Shown here one piece after another: positions 9,912-19,487 of a stretch of 64,000 bases of DNA (positions are counted from its first letter, which is position 1; every line of letters starts with the position of its first letter). The translations under genes were made by a program, and so were the position numbers. The stretch covers positions 1 through 64,000 of the forward strand of contig NZ_AFHG01000052.1 of assembly GCF_000214035.2 (NCBI RefSeq), written 5' to 3'. Source of the stretch: Methyloversatilis universalis FAM5 (GTDB lineage: Bacteria; Pseudomonadota; Gammaproteobacteria; Burkholderiales; Rhodocyclaceae). Below the pieces are notes generated by a model, which saw nothing but the letters and a program-made list of their open reading frames with translations, was not told where the DNA came from and made no database searches.

Positions 9912-11237
9912 TTGGCTACTGCCGCCCAGCAGCCGGGTCGTAGCGCAAAGTTCGGTGATCTGTGGCGCCGCCTGTGGTTTCTCGCAGGCGCGCTGCTGGT
10001 CTATCGGCTTGGCGCTCACATTCCGGTTCCGGGCATCGATCCTGCACGCCTGGCGGAGCTTTTCCATGGCCAGCAGGGGGGCATACTCGGCGTATTCAAC
10101 CTGTTCTCGGGTGGCGCGCTGTCGCGCTTCACGATTTTTGCGCTGGGGATCATGCCGTACATTTCGGCGTCGATCATCATGCAGCTGCTCACCGTGGCAG
10201 TGCCTTCACTCGAGGCGCTGAAGAAGGAAGGTGAGGCGGGGCGGCGCAAGATCACGCAGTACACCCGCTACGGTACGCTCGCGCTCGCGCTGTTCCAGGC
10301 TTTCGGTATTTCGGTGGCGCTGGAGTCGCAGCCGGGGTTGGTGCTGGATCCGGGAATGATGTTCCGCTTCGTAACGATCTCCACGCTGATCACCGGGACG
10401 ATGTTCCTGATGTGGCTGGGTGAACAGATCACCGAGCGTGGCATCGGCAACGGCATCTCGATCATCATCTTTGCGGGTATCGCCGCCGGACTTCCGGGTT
10501 CGATCGGTGGTCTGCTGGAGCTGGTGAATACTGGCGCGATGCACGAACTGACTGCGCTGTTCATCGTTGCACTCGTGTTTGCGGTGACTGCTGTCGTCGT
10601 GTTCGTGGAGCGGGGGCAGCGCAAGATTCTGGTCAATTACGCAAAGCGCCAGGTCGGCAACAAGGTGTATGGGGGGCAAAGTTCCCATTTGCCGCTGAAG
10701 CTGAACATGGCCGGTGTGATTCCGCCGATCTTCGCGTCGTCGATCATCCTTTTCCCGGCAACGCTCGCAGGCTGGTTTGCGACCAGCGAGAGCACGCGCT
10801 GGCTGAAGGATCTGGCCGCAACGCTGTCGCCGGGTCAGCCGATCTACGTGCTGCTGTACGCTACCGCGATCGTCTTCTTCTGCTTTTTCTACACGGCACT
10901 GGTGTTCAACGCCAAGGAAACTGCGGACAACCTGAAGAAGAGTGGTGCATTCGTCCCGGGCATCCGACCGGGCGAGCAGACCGCGCGCTACATCGACAAG
11001 ATCCTTTCGAGGCTCACGCTGGTTGGCGCGGTTTACATCACGCTGGTGTGTTTGCTGCCTGAGTTCCTGATCCTGAAGTGGAACGTGCCGTTCTATTTCG
11101 GTGGAACCTCGCTGCTGATCATCGTGGTCGTGACCATGGATTTCATGGCCCAGGTCCAGGCCTACGTGATGTCGCACCAGTATGAAAGCCTTCTCAAGAA
11201 GGCCAACTTCCGCGGGACCGGATTCCCGACACGCTGA
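9912..11237 (+). CDS. secY: Protein translocase subunit SecY
   Basis: The 441-residue inner-membrane protein is the channel-forming subunit of SecYEG with ten predicted membrane helices. Signatures include [20 protein letters not shown] and [20 protein letters not shown], which form cytoplasmic and plug-region elements. The start appears to be TTG at 9912, since the family-like N terminus [20 protein letters not shown] begins there and no ATG is available upstream. It is embedded in the spc operon. Confidence 0.97.
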   Translation: MATAAQQPGRSAKFGDLWRRLWFLAGALLVYRLGAHIPVPGIDPARLAELFHGQQGGILGVFNLFSGGALSRFTIFALGIMPYISASIIMQLLTVAVPSLEALKKEGEAGRRKITQYTRYGTLALALFQAFGISVALESQPGLVLDPGMMFRFVTISTLITGTMFLMWLGEQITERGIGNGISIIIFAGIAAGLPGSIGGLLELVNTGAMHELTALFIVALVFAVTAVVVFVERGQRKILVNYAKRQVGNKVYGGQSSHLPLKLNMAGVIPPIFASSIILFPATLAGWFATSESTRWLKDLAATLSPGQPIYVLLYATAIVFFCFFYTALVFNAKETADNLKKSGAFVPGIRPGEQTARYIDKILSRLTLVGAVYITLVCLLPEFLILKWNVPFYFGGTSLLIIVVVTMDFMAQVQAYVMSHQYESLLKKANFRGTGFPTR

Positions 11238-11243
11238 GTAGCT

Positions 11244-11462
11244 ATGTCCAAGGAAGATGTCATCGAAATGCAGGGTGAGGTTGTCGAAACCCTGCCGAAT
11301 GCAACGTTTCGCGTGAAGCTCGAAAACGGACACGTGGTTCTCGGGCACATTTCCGGAAAGATGCGCATGCACTACATACGCATTCTTCCGGGTGACAAGG
11401 TAACGGTGCAGCTCACGCCTTATGACCTGAGCAAAGGTCGCATCGTGTTTCGCGCCAAGTAA
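11244..11462 (+). CDS. infA: Translation initiation factor IF-1
   Basis: The 72-residue OB-fold protein [20 protein letters not shown]... is IF-1, which occupies the 30S A site during initiation. It contains [20 protein letters not shown] and the [13 protein letters not shown] end. Placement between secY and rpmJ is the typical betaproteobacterial arrangement. Confidence 0.97.
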   Translation: MSKEDVIEMQGEVVETLPNATFRVKLENGHVVLGHISGKMRMHYIRILPGDKVTVQLTPYDLSKGRIVFRAK

Positions 11463-11494
11463 AACTGGCGTTTGGTTTCAGCTGGAGAATTGGG

Positions 11495-11608
11495 ATGAAA
11501 GTCCAAGCATCTGTTAAGCCTGTCTGCCGCAAGTGCAAGGTGATCCGTCGCCACGGTGTCGTCCGCATCATCTGCGCCGATCCGCGTCACAAGCAGCGTC
11601 AAGGTTGA
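11495..11608 (+). CDS. rpmJ: 50S ribosomal protein L36, zinc-ribbon type
   Basis: A 37-residue reading frame, [20 protein letters not shown]..., encodes L36. It keeps the complete metal-binding set Cys11, Cys14, Cys27 and His32, so it is the zinc-binding (C+) form. GGAG lies 8 nt before the ATG. The gene lies between infA and rpsM as expected. Its TGA is part of a TTGACG hexamer that may be the -35 box of a downstream promoter. Confidence 0.97.
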   Translation: MKVQASVKPVCRKCKVIRRHGVVRIICADPRHKQRQG

Positions 11609-11632
11609 CGCTTACTAGTGGTCTTTGATAAC
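11605..11632 (+). promoter_or_regulatory. Candidate sigma-70 promoter for the alpha operon
   Basis: TTGACG (11605-11610) and GATAAC (11627-11632) are separated by 16 bp and lie about 30-55 nt upstream of rpsM. The -35 hexamer matches 5 of 6 and the -10 hexamer 4 of 6. The -35 overlaps the rpmJ stop codon. It would allow rpsM-rpsK-rpsD-rpoA-rplQ to be transcribed independently of spc. Confidence 0.4.
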
Positions 11633-11662
11633 ATTTAAGGTTTCGCTTTTCGGGGTGACTGC

Positions 11663-12028
11663 ATGGCCCGTATCGCCGGCGTTAACATTCCTAACCACCA
11701 GCACACGGAAATCGCTCTGACCGCGATTTTCGGAGTTGGTCGGTCCCGCTCACAAAAGATCTGCGACGCTGCTGGCATTGCCCGCAACGCGAAGATCAAG
11801 GACCTCTCGGAGGCCGAAATGGATCGGCTGCGGGAAGAGGTCGGCAAGTTCACCATCGAAGGTGACCTGCGTCGTGAAGTGACGATGAACATCAAGCGCC
11901 TGATGGACCTGGGCTGCTATCGCGGTGTTCGTCATCGTCGTGGCCTGCCGCTGCGCGGCCAGCGCACCCGCACGAATGCCCGTACCCGCAAGGGGCCGCG
12001 CAAGTCGATCGCTGGCGCGAAGAAGTAA
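11663..12028 (+). CDS. rpsM: 30S ribosomal protein S13
   Basis: The 121-residue protein [20 protein letters not shown]... is S13 of the 30S head, contacting P-site tRNA and bridging to the 50S. The C-terminal basic segment [19 protein letters not shown] is diagnostic. It is the first gene of the alpha operon, with a candidate promoter upstream. Confidence 0.98.
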   Translation: MARIAGVNIPNHQHTEIALTAIFGVGRSRSQKICDAAGIARNAKIKDLSEAEMDRLREEVGKFTIEGDLRREVTMNIKRLMDLGCYRGVRHRRGLPLRGQRTRTNARTRKGPRKSIAGAKK

Positions 12029-12044
12029 TCTTTAGGACACGATC

Positions 12045-12434
12045 ATGGTCAAGAGTGCTGCAAAAGTCCGGAAGAAGGTCAAGAAGAACGTCGCGGAAGG
12101 CATCGCGCACATTCACGCTTCCTTCAACAACACCATCATCACGATCACCGACCGCCAGGGTAACGCCCTGTCGTGGGCCACTTCGGGTGGCGCCGGCTTC
12201 AAGGGTTCGCGTAAGAGCACCCCGTTCGCAGCCCAGGTTGCTGCGGAAGCTGCCGGCAAGGTCGCGGTCGAGTGCGGTGTGAAAAATCTGGAAGTCCGCA
12301 TCAAGGGTCCCGGCCCGGGTCGCGAGTCGGCCGTTCGTGCGCTGAACGCGCTCGGCATCAAGATTTCGTCGATTACCGACATCACGCCGATCCCGCACAA
12401 CGGCTGCCGTCCGCCCAAGCGTCGGCGCATCTAA
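12045..12434 (+). CDS. rpsK: 30S ribosomal protein S11
   Basis: The 129-residue protein contains the S11 signatures [19 protein letters not shown] and the terminal [17 protein letters not shown]11 forms part of the platform and interacts with mRNA at the E site. It lies 16 nt after rpsM and 14 nt before rpsD. Confidence 0.98.
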   Translation: MVKSAAKVRKKVKKNVAEGIAHIHASFNNTIITITDRQGNALSWATSGGAGFKGSRKSTPFAAQVAAEAAGKVAVECGVKNLEVRIKGPGPGRESAVRALNALGIKISSITDITPIPHNGCRPPKRRRI

Positions 12435-12448
12435 GAGGAATTTAGAGA

Positions 12449-13078
12449 ATGGCTCGTAATCTCGACGCGAAGTGCCGTCAATGCCGTCGTGAAGGCGAAA
12501 AGCTCTTCCTGAAGGGCGAGAAGTGCTTCACCGACAAGTGCGCCATCGAGCGCCGCTCCTACGCTCCGGGTCAGCATGGTCAGAAGTCTGGCCAGCGCCT
12601 GTCCGGTTTCGGCCAGCAACTGCGTGAGAAACAGAAGATCCGCCGCATCTACGGCGTGCTCGAGCGTCAGTTCCGCCGTGTGTACGCCGAAGCCGAGCGC
12701 CGCAAGGGCCAGACCGGTGAAAACATGCTGCAGCTGCTGGAAAGCCGCCTCGATACGGTTGCCTACCGCATGGGCTTCGGTGCCTCGCGTGCCGAGTCGC
12801 GTCAGGTCGTGCGCCATAACGGCATCCTGGTGAATGGCAAGCGCGTCAACATCCCGTCCTACGAAGTGCGTCCGGGCGATGTGGTCGAGCTGACCGAACG
12901 CGCCAAGGGCCATCTGCGCTCCAAGGGTGCGCTCGAAGCCCAGGCTTCGCGTGGCTTCCCGGAGTGGCTGGATGTCGATGCCAAGGCTGGCCGTGGCGTG
13001 TTCAAGTCCATGCCTGCCCGCTCGGATCTGTCCTCGACGATCAACGAAAGTCTGGTTGTCGAACTGTATTCCCGCTGA
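12449..13078 (+). CDS. rpsD: 30S ribosomal protein S4, zinc-type
   Basis: The 209-residue protein carries an N-terminal CX2C...CX4C set (Cys9, Cys12, Cys26, Cys31), the zinc-binding form of S4, and the S4 RNA-binding domain with [20 protein letters not shown] and [16 protein letters not shown]4 nucleates 30S assembly and in E. coli autoregulates the alpha operon. A 42-nt gap separates it from rpoA. Confidence 0.98.
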   Translation: MARNLDAKCRQCRREGEKLFLKGEKCFTDKCAIERRSYAPGQHGQKSGQRLSGFGQQLREKQKIRRIYGVLERQFRRVYAEAERRKGQTGENMLQLLESRLDTVAYRMGFGASRAESRQVVRHNGILVNGKRVNIPSYEVRPGDVVELTERAKGHLRSKGALEAQASRGFPEWLDVDAKAGRGVFKSMPARSDLSSTINESLVVELYSR

Positions 13079-13120
13079 TCGCTTTGGCGATCAGCCTGTT
13101 GACGTCACTGAGGACTGCAG

Positions 13121-14098
13121 ATGCAAAGCAATGCTCTCTTGAAACCGCGAATCATTGACGTACAAAATTTGTCGCCGGCTCATGCACGTGTGGTGATGGA
13201 GCCGTTCGAACGCGGGTTCGGGCACACGCTGGGCAACGCGCTCCGTCGCATTCTCCTGTCGTCCATGCCCGGCTACGCGCCGACTGAAGTGCAGATCGAA
13301 GGTGTTCTGCACGAGTACTCGACGCTGGACGGCGTCCGCGAGGACGTGGTCGACGTCCTGCTGAACCTGAAGGGTGTGGTGCTGAAGCTGCACAACCGTT
13401 CGGAAGCCTACCTGCGTGTATCGCGTAACGGCGAAGGTGTGGTGACGGCCGGTGACATCGAAGTGACCCATGATGTCGAGATCGTTAATCCGGAGCACGT
13501 GATCGCTCACGTCGCACCGGGTGGCAAGCTGGATCTCCAGTTCAAGGTCGAACAGGGACGTGGCTATGTGCCGGGTACCGTGCGTCAGGGTTCGTCCGAG
13601 AACAAGGCCATCGGCCACATCGTTCTCGATGCAAGCTTCAGCCCGATCCGTCGGGTGAGCTATGCGGTGGAATCGGCGCGTGTGGAACAGCGCACCGATT
13701 TGGACCGTCTGGTCATGGATGTCGAAACCAACGGTGCGGTCGAGCCGGAAGAGGCGGTCCGCTATGCGGCACGCGTTCTGGTGGATCAGCTGTCGGTGTT
13801 CGCGGAGCTGGAAGGTACGGCGCCGGTTGCCGAAGTGCGCAAGCAGGCGGTGATCGACCCCATCCTGCTGCGTCCGGTGGATGATCTGGAACTGACGGTG
13901 CGTTCGGCCAACTGCCTGAAGGCCGAGAACATCTATTACATCGGTGATCTGATCCAGCGCACCGAGAACGAGCTGCTGAAGACCCCGAATCTGGGTCGCA
14001 AGTCGCTCAACGAAATCAAGGAAGTGCTTGCCTCGCGTGGCCTCACGCTCGGCATGAAGCTCGAGAACTGGCCGCCTGCCGGCCTGGATCGGGCGTAA
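13121..14098 (+). CDS. rpoA: DNA-directed RNA polymerase alpha subunit
   Basis: The 325-residue protein has the dimerising N-terminal domain ([20 protein letters not shown]) and the DNA- and activator-binding C-terminal domain ([33 protein letters not shown]). Alpha dimers nucleate RNA polymerase assembly. Its position between rpsD and rplQ is universal in proteobacteria. Start and length are canonical. Confidence 0.98.
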   Translation: MQSNALLKPRIIDVQNLSPAHARVVMEPFERGFGHTLGNALRRILLSSMPGYAPTEVQIEGVLHEYSTLDGVREDVVDVLLNLKGVVLKLHNRSEAYLRVSRNGEGVVTAGDIEVTHDVEIVNPEHVIAHVAPGGKLDLQFKVEQGRGYVPGTVRQGSSENKAIGHIVLDASFSPIRRVSYAVESARVEQRTDLDRLVMDVETNGAVEPEEAVRYAARVLVDQLSVFAELEGTAPVAEVRKQAVIDPILLRPVDDLELTVRSANCLKAENIYYIGDLIQRTENELLKTPNLGRKSLNEIKEVLASRGLTLGMKLENWPPAGLDRA

Positions 14099-14134
14099 CA
14101 CCGTACCGCCCTTCGGGCCGGATACACGATAAAC

Positions 14135-14162
14135 CGGCCACCTGCCTGACCCGCGGTGGCCG
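14135..14162 (+). other. Inverted repeat between rpoA and rplQ
   Basis: CGGCCACC (14135-14142) and GGTGGCCG (14155-14162) are complementary across a 12-nt loop and are followed by CATAATTTT. It lies in the 84-nt rpoA-rplQ gap and could tune rplQ expression; the T run is short, so full termination is unlikely. Confidence 0.35.
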
Positions 14163-14182
14163 CATAATTTTACGGAGTCATC

Positions 14183-14575
14183 ATGCGTCATCGTAACGGT
14201 CTCAGAAAACTCAACCGCACCAGCTCGCATCGCGAAGCGATGTTCCGCAACATGGCCGTGTCGCTGCTGCGCCACGAAGCCATCAAGACCACCGTGCCGA
14301 AGGCCAAGGAACTGCGCCGCGTCGTCGAGCCGCTGATCAACCTGGGCAAGACGCCGAATCTGTCGAACCGCCGCCTGGCCTTCTCGCGTCTGCGCGATCG
14401 CGAAGTCGTGTGCAAGATTTTCGACGTGCTGGGCCCGCGCTACGCGAACCGCAACGGCGGTTATCTGAGCATCCTGAAGATGGGCTTCCGCGTCGGCGAT
14501 AACGCGCCGATGGCTTATGTCCAGCTGATGGACCGCCCGGACGAGAGCGCCGAAGCGGTTGAAGTCGCCGAATAA
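14183..14575 (+). CDS. rplQ: 50S ribosomal protein L17
   Basis: The 130-residue protein [20 protein letters not shown]... is L17, located near the tunnel exit. The family core ([20 protein letters not shown] and [15 protein letters not shown]) is complete. It ends the alpha operon and is followed directly by an intrinsic terminator. Confidence 0.98.
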   Translation: MRHRNGLRKLNRTSSHREAMFRNMAVSLLRHEAIKTTVPKAKELRRVVEPLINLGKTPNLSNRRLAFSRLRDREVVCKIFDVLGPRYANRNGGYLSILKMGFRVGDNAPMAYVQLMDRPDESAEAVEVAE

Positions 14576-14596
14576 GTTTCCGGACGGCTCAAATTG

Positions 14597-14626
14597 AAAG
14601 CCCCGCAATGCGGGGCTTTTTCTTTT
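14597..14626 (+). terminator. Strong intrinsic terminator of the ribosomal block
   Basis: AAAGCCCCGC (14597-14606) and GCGGGGCTTT (14610-14619) form a perfect 10-bp stem with a 3-nt loop, followed by TTTTTCTTTT. This is a textbook Rho-independent terminator 21 nt after rplQ. Confidence 0.95.
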
Positions 14627-14689
14627 GCTGGACCGGAAGCGAGTGGATCCGCGGCGCGGAAACGACAGCGCGGTGATGCATCTATTGGA

Positions 14690-15514
14690 TCAGGCGGCAC
14701 TGACCTGAATGCATCGCGCGCTTTCGGAGGAGGTGGACGACGTCCGCGCCTGCATTTCGTCGCGGAAAACTTCGCCCAGCATCACCAGCACAGGACCTTC
14801 GGGCGCCTGGTCTCCGCAGCCCAGCAGCGCGCCGACGGTATGCTCAGACAGGCCCTGCAGCGTGGTGAAGGCTTCGCGCGAGGCGGGATGGCTGGCGTTC
14901 TCGACCAGAGCGACCGGCGTGTCGGCGCCACGGCCATAGCTCATCAGTTCGCGGGCGATGGCCATCGATTCGTGGGACGCCATGTAAAGTGCCAGCGTCG
15001 GCGTATCGGCGTTCGCTCGCAGTGCCTGCGAAGGGTGTTCGCCTTCGCCTGCCCGCGGCGTGAGCAGCGCCACGCTGCGGGCGATGCCGCGGCGGGTGAG
15101 CGATACCTTCAGCTGGGCGCTGGCCGCACTGGCTGCGGTGACGCCGGGGACCACTTCGTATTCGATGCCGGCCGCAGCCAGCGCATTCATCTCTTCCTGG
15201 GCGCGGCCGAACAGCATCGGGTCGCCACCCTTCAGGCGCACCACCCGAGCGTGAGTACGCGCCGCGTGGATGATCTTCTGGTTGATGAAGCGCTGGGCGG
15301 TCGAATGACGCCCGCAGCGCTTGCCGACCGCGATCAGCCGGGCCTGCGGCGCGAGGGCCAGCACGTCGTCGCCGATCAGCGCATCGTGCAGCACCACGTC
15401 GGCTTCGGCCAGCAGGCGGGCGGCGCGCAGCGTGAGCAGGTCAGCGGCGCCAGGGCCGGCGCCGACCAGCCACACCTTGCCCGGCTGCTGCGCTTGTTCA
15501 GCCTGCCTTGACAT
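14690..15514 (-). CDS. cobA: Uroporphyrinogen-III C-methyltransferase (SUMT)
   Basis: The 274-residue protein makes precorrin-2 from uroporphyrinogen III with two SAM molecules, the first step towards sirohaem. The SAM-binding GAGPG is at 18-22 and the conserved VRLKGGDP at about 92-99, followed by EVVPGVTAASAA. It lacks the CysG-type dehydrogenase/ferrochelatase part. The gene ends the sulfate-assimilation operon, overlapping cysH by 17 nt, so it probably supplies sirohaem to the adjacent sulfite reductase. Calling it the CysG methyltransferase domain would be equivalent. Confidence 0.92.
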   Translation of the reverse strand: MSRQAEQAQQPGKVWLVGAGPGAADLLTLRAARLLAEADVVLHDALIGDDVLALAPQARLIAVGKRCGRHSTAQRFINQKIIHAARTHARVVRLKGGDPMLFGRAQEEMNALAAAGIEYEVVPGVTAASAASAQLKVSLTRRGIARSVALLTPRAGEGEHPSQALRANADTPTLALYMASHESMAIARELMSYGRGADTPVALVENASHPASREAFTTLQGLSEHTVGALLGCGDQAPEGPVLVMLGEVFRDEMQARTSSTSSESARCIQVSAA

Positions 15515-16226
15515 GGAGGCCGCACTCCTTGCTTTCCGGGTTTTCCCACCACCAGCGACCGGCCCGGATGTCCTCGCCCGGGGAGATCGGCCGGGTGCAG
15601 GGCTGGCAGCCGATGCTGGGTACGAAGCGTTCGTGCAGCTCGTTGTAGGGCACCCCGTGGGTGTGGATGTACACCCACACCTCGCGCTCGCTCCAGTCGG
15701 ACAACGGGTTGAATTTCTCGATGCCGTGGCTCTCGTCGAACTGGCGCAGTGGCAGTTCGGCGCGGGTGGCCGACTGCTGTGCCCGCATGCCGGTGATCCA
15801 GGCCTTCTTGCCGGCCAGCGCGCGCTTCAGCGGCTCGACCTTGCGCATCGCGCAGCAGGCCTTGCGCAGATCGACCGAGTCGTAGAAGGCGTTGATGCCG
15901 TGCTTGCGGACATATTCCTCTACCGCCTCGTGACTCGGAAAGAAGGTGACCGGGCGCGCGCCGTAGTGCTTTTCCGCCTTGGCCATCAGGTCATAGGTTT
16001 CCGACGGCAGGCGGCCGGTGTCCAGCGTGAAAATTTCGATGTCCAGCGCGTTGCGCTGGATCAGGTCGGTGATCACCATGTCCTCGGCGCCCATGCTGCT
16101 GGCGAAACCGATGGGCTGGAACTCGGCTGCAGCCTGCTTCAGCAGGTCGACCGCCGCCGCGGTCTTGAGCGCCACCTTGTCGCGCAGCGCGTCGGTGACG
16201 TTCGGATGGATCAGCGGGTTGCTCAT
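15498..16226 (-). CDS. cysH: Fe-S adenylyl-sulfate (APS) reductase, CysH family
   Basis: The 242-residue protein reduces activated sulfate to sulfite using thioredoxin. It carries the [4Fe-4S] cysteines Cys124-Cys125 (ACCAMRKVEPL) and Cys207/Cys210 (IGCQPCTRP), which mark the APS-using form rather than the PAPS-using enterobacterial one, and the catalytic Cys235 in KECGLHVK. The PP-loop SSMGAEDM is near residue 43. It overlaps its neighbours on both sides (4 nt with the DUF934 gene, 17 nt with cobA). Confidence 0.93.
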   Translation of the reverse strand: MSNPLIHPNVTDALRDKVALKTAAAVDLLKQAAAEFQPIGFASSMGAEDMVITDLIQRNALDIEIFTLDTGRLPSETYDLMAKAEKHYGARPVTFFPSHEAVEEYVRKHGINAFYDSVDLRKACCAMRKVEPLKRALAGKKAWITGMRAQQSATRAELPLRQFDESHGIEKFNPLSDWSEREVWVYIHTHGVPYNELHERFVPSIGCQPCTRPISPGEDIRAGRWWWENPESKECGLHVKAG

Positions 16227-16840
16227 GCCGGCACCTTCTGACCGATGCGACGACGGAAGACCGGCACGTTGCCGTCGGTGGAGGTCTGATACGGCGTGCT
16301 GAAATCCTTCAGCGCGGCGATGCAGCGTTCCGGCTTCTGGTCGGCGCGCAGCAGATAGGCGTCGAAGCCGGTTCGGCGGAAGAAGAACATCTGGTCGCGC
16401 AGCACGTCGCCCAGCGCCCGCATTTCATTGCGGTATCCGTAGCGGTTGCGCAGGATGAAGCCGACCGAAAAACCGCGGCCGTCGATGAATTTCGGGAAGT
16501 TCACGCCGATCAGCGGCAGGCGGTTCAGGTCGCCGCCTAGGCTGTCCGCCAGTTCGGCCGGTTCTTCATGGCTGTCCAGCCACACCCCGATCTCGCCGGC
16601 CGCCATCCGCGCTGCCAGCGCTTCATGCCGACGCAGCCATACCGACAGCGGGATGAGTACCTTGCCGGTGGCCGGCACTTCGCAGCGGTCGATCACGTCG
16701 TCGGCCGCGGCCGGTTCGCCGGTCAGCTTGAACAGCACCACCTTGCCGGCGGACTTGCGCACCGGTTCGCCGGAATCGGGCAGCTTCACCCAGGTCCATA
16801 CGTCCTGGGCGAGGGCTTCGCCACGGATGAGATCAGCCAT
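16223..16840 (-). CDS. DUF934 family protein, sulfite-reduction associated
   Basis: The 205-residue protein matches the DUF934 family by its central LIGVNFPKFIDGRGFS and by RRTGFDAYLLR near the C terminus. The family is found next to sulfite reductase genes in proteobacteria; its biochemical role is not settled. It sits between the sulfite reductase (8-nt overlap) and cysH (4-nt overlap), so the set is translated as one unit. No signal peptide or membrane segment is visible. Confidence 0.85.
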   Translation of the reverse strand: MADLIRGEALAQDVWTWVKLPDSGEPVRKSAGKVVLFKLTGEPAAADDVIDRCEVPATGKVLIPLSVWLRRHEALAARMAAGEIGVWLDSHEEPAELADSLGGDLNRLPLIGVNFPKFIDGRGFSVGFILRNRYGYRNEMRALGDVLRDQMFFFRRTGFDAYLLRADQKPERCIAALKDFSTPYQTSTDGNVPVFRRRIGQKVPA

Positions 16841-18515
16841 GGGTCACCTCGGCCTTCTTGCTGGATTCGCCATAGACGCGCGCCTTGAACGGCGCCACGC
16901 CCAACCGGCGCACGGTGTCGAGGAAGCGCTCTTCCGGCGTGCGCGCCTCGACATAGGTTTCGATCAGTTTCTTGACCACGCCCGGCACTTCATCAGCCGC
17001 GAACGAGGGGCCGATCACGTCACCGAGCGAGGTGGTGTTGCCCTGGGCGCCACCGATCGACACCTGGTACCACTCCGAACCGGCCTTATCCACGCCGAGA
17101 ATGCCGATATGGCCGACGTGGTGGTGTCCACAGGAATTCATGCAGCCCGAAATGTTCAGCTCCAGGTCGCCGATGTCGTACAGGTAGTCCAGATCATCGA
17201 ACTCCGCCTGGATGGCCTGGGCGATCGGGATGGACTTGGCGTTCGCGAGCGAGCAGAAGTCGCCGCCCGGGCAGCAGATCATGTCGGTCAGCAGGCCGAT
17301 ATTGGGCGTCGCCAGGTTGTGCTTGCGGGCTTCCTGCCACAGCGCGTACAGATCGGCCAGCGGCACGTCGGCCAGCACCAGGTTCTGTTCGTGCGTGACG
17401 CGCAGTTCGCCGAAGCTGTAGCGGTCGGCCAGATCGGCCACCGCTTCCATCTGAGCCGAGGTGATGTCACCCGGCGGCAGGCCGTGCGGCTTCAGCGACA
17501 GCGTGACCGAGCGGTAGCCCGGGCGCTTGTGGGCGCGTACGCAGCGCGACACCCAGCGGGCAAAGGCGCGGTCGCTGGCGAGCTTCTCGTCGAAGCCGGC
17601 GTCGCGGGCCGGACGGGCCGGCGCATCCGGGTCCTGGAAGGCGGCCGCGGCTAGCGCCAGTTCCTCGTCGGTCACGGTGGCGATGCCGTCGCGTTCGAGC
17701 TGCCATTCCTCATTCACCTGGCGCGCGAATTCTTCGGCACCGATGGCCTTGACCAGGATCTTGATGCGCGCCTTGTAGGCGTTGTCCCGGCGGCCGTAGC
17801 GGTTGTACACCCGCAGCACAGCGTCGAGATAGGTGGGCAGGTGGCGCCAGGGCAGGGCGTCGTGGATTACGCTGCCGAGGATGGGCGTGCGGCCCATGCC
17901 GCCGCCGACGATGACGCGCACCAGCACCTCGCCCTGATCGTCCCGGTACAGCTGCAGGCCGACGTCGTGCGCATAGGTGACCGCGCGGTCTTCCACCGTG
18001 CCGCTGACCGCGATCTTGAACTTGCGCGGCAGGAAGGCGAATTCCGGATGGAAGGTGGACCACTGACGCAGCACTTCGCAGTACGGCCGCGGATCGACGA
18101 TTTCGTCCGGCGCAACGCCGGCGAACGGGTCGGTGGTGATGTTGCGGATGCAGTTGCCCGAAGTCTGGATGGCGTGCATTTCGACCGTCGCCAGCTCGGC
18201 CAGGATGTCCGCCGTGTCTTCCAGCTTCGGCCAGTTCAGCTGCAGGTTCTGGCGGGTGGTGAAGTGGCCGTACTCGCGGTCGTAGCGGCGCGCGATGTCG
18301 GCCAGCTTGCGCAGCTGGCGGCTTGCCAGCATGCCGTACGGAATGGCGATGCGCAGCATCGGCGCATGGCGCTGGATATAGAGGCCGTTCTGCAGGCGCA
18401 GCGGACGGAATTCGTCGTCCGACAGTTCGCCGGCCAGATTGCGCTGGAGCTGGTCGCGGTACTGCGCGACGCGCTCGATCACCAGCGCACGGTCGTAGTC
18501 GTCGTAGCGATACAT
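16833..18515 (-). CDS. cysI: Sulfite reductase hemoprotein (nitrite/sulfite reductase family)
   Basis: The 560-residue protein has the duplicated ferredoxin-like/catalytic architecture of sirohaem reductases. Sirohaem-[4Fe-4S] ligands are visible as C415-X5-C421 (CCPGGDFC) and C458-X3-C462 (GCMNSCGHHHVG). It reduces sulfite to sulfide with six electrons. Context with APS reductase and SUMT favours assimilatory sulfite reductase over nitrite reductase. No flavoprotein CysJ is present nearby, so the electron donor may be ferredoxin or another partner. It lies 54 nt after the TSUP gene. Confidence 0.9.
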   Translation of the reverse strand: MYRYDDYDRALVIERVAQYRDQLQRNLAGELSDDEFRPLRLQNGLYIQRHAPMLRIAIPYGMLASRQLRKLADIARRYDREYGHFTTRQNLQLNWPKLEDTADILAELATVEMHAIQTSGNCIRNITTDPFAGVAPDEIVDPRPYCEVLRQWSTFHPEFAFLPRKFKIAVSGTVEDRAVTYAHDVGLQLYRDDQGEVLVRVIVGGGMGRTPILGSVIHDALPWRHLPTYLDAVLRVYNRYGRRDNAYKARIKILVKAIGAEEFARQVNEEWQLERDGIATVTDEELALAAAAFQDPDAPARPARDAGFDEKLASDRAFARWVSRCVRAHKRPGYRSVTLSLKPHGLPPGDITSAQMEAVADLADRYSFGELRVTHEQNLVLADVPLADLYALWQEARKHNLATPNIGLLTDMICCPGGDFCSLANAKSIPIAQAIQAEFDDLDYLYDIGDLELNISGCMNSCGHHHVGHIGILGVDKAGSEWYQVSIGGAQGNTTSLGDVIGPSFAADEVPGVVKKLIETYVEARTPEERFLDTVRRLGVAPFKARVYGESSKKAEVTHG

Positions 18516-18569
18516 AGGGGTGTCCCGTCATGGGTGCCCGGTCTGCGCCGGACAACCCGTTGCCCTCTT

Positions 18570-19355
18570 TCAGCCTAGAAGGTTCAGGCTCAGTTTTCCG
18601 CCGATGCCGAACAGCATGCTGGCCAGCAGCGGTCGCAGGAATCTTTCAGGCATCCGGGCCGCGATCTGGCTGCCCAGTGCGATGCCGGGCAGCGAACCGA
18701 TCAGCAGCGCGCCGAGCAGCGTCCAGTCGACATTGCCCAGCCACCAGTGGCCCATGCCGGCCACCAGCGTCAGCGGTACTGCATGCGCGATGTCGCTGCC
18801 GACGATGCGTACCGCAGGCAACCGCGGATACAGGAAAACCAGCGCCGCAGTGCCCAGCGCGCCGGCGCCGACCGATGAAATCGTGACCAGCAGGCCCAGC
18901 ACCGCGCCCGTCGCCACGGTCAGCGGCGTCAGATGACGTTCGCGCCAGGCGCCGATGCCCGGCCGCTCGGCCAGTGCCTGCAGGCGCGAGCGGAACAGCA
19001 GTGCGCACGCAGTCAGCACCAGTGCCACGCCGAGCGTACCGCTGATCAGCGACTGGCTGCCATACGCCGAGCGGGAATGCGTCGATAACCACCACAGCGT
19101 GAGTGCTGCTGCTGGCACGCTGCCCGCGCCCAGCGCCCTCACGATGCGCCAGTCTATGGTCCGGTTGCGCCCATGCACCACCGCGCCGCCGGCCTTGGTC
19201 ATCGCGGCATACAGCAGGTCGGTGCCGACCGCGACCGACGGGTGGATGCCGAACAGCAGCACCAGCAGCGGCGTCATCAGCGAGCCGCCGCCGACGCCGG
19301 TCAGTCCGACGATGGCACCGACAAAAAAGCCGGCCACCGAATACCCGAAATCCAT
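18570..19355 (-). CDS. TSUP family (TauE/SafE) sulfur-compound transporter
   Basis: The 261-residue protein has about seven to eight hydrophobic helices and the TSUP repeat motifs VGLTGVGGGSLMTPLL (N-terminal) and TISSVGAGALGTAAL (C-terminal half). Members move sulfite, sulfonates or other small sulfur anions across the inner membrane. It is the promoter-proximal gene of the cysI-DUF934-cysH-cobA operon and is divergent from a CysB-like regulator, so transport of a sulfur anion is the likely role; direction and substrate cannot be read. Confidence 0.85.
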   Translation of the reverse strand: MDFGYSVAGFFVGAIVGLTGVGGGSLMTPLLVLLFGIHPSVAVGTDLLYAAMTKAGGAVVHGRNRTIDWRIVRALGAGSVPAAALTLWWLSTHSRSAYGSQSLISGTLGVALVLTACALLFRSRLQALAERPGIGAWRERHLTPLTVATGAVLGLLVTISSVGAGALGTAALVFLYPRLPAVRIVGSDIAHAVPLTLVAGMGHWWLGNVDWTLLGALLIGSLPGIALGSQIAARMPERFLRPLLASMLFGIGGKLSLNLLG

Positions 19356-19417
19356 GCGCGCAGGTCCGGCAAGATGAATTTTTCAGGGTATCGCCGGTTC
19401 AAGATAATTGGAAATGC

Positions 19418-19435
19418 TTTGAAGTAAGATTCAAA
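19418..19435. promoter_or_regulatory. Inverted repeat in the cys divergent promoter region, candidate CysB site
   Basis: TTTGAA (19418-19423) and TTCAAA (19430-19435) are inverted repeats with a 6-bp spacer, in an AT-rich island within the 132-bp region between the sulfur operon and the cysB-like gene. LysR-family regulators typically bind such sites between divergent genes. The assignment to CysB is inference from position. Confidence 0.35.
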
Positions 19436-19487
19436 TGATTTCCGGTTCTAACTGGCCTGTGGCACATCCCTTCGACGGACGGCGGAC

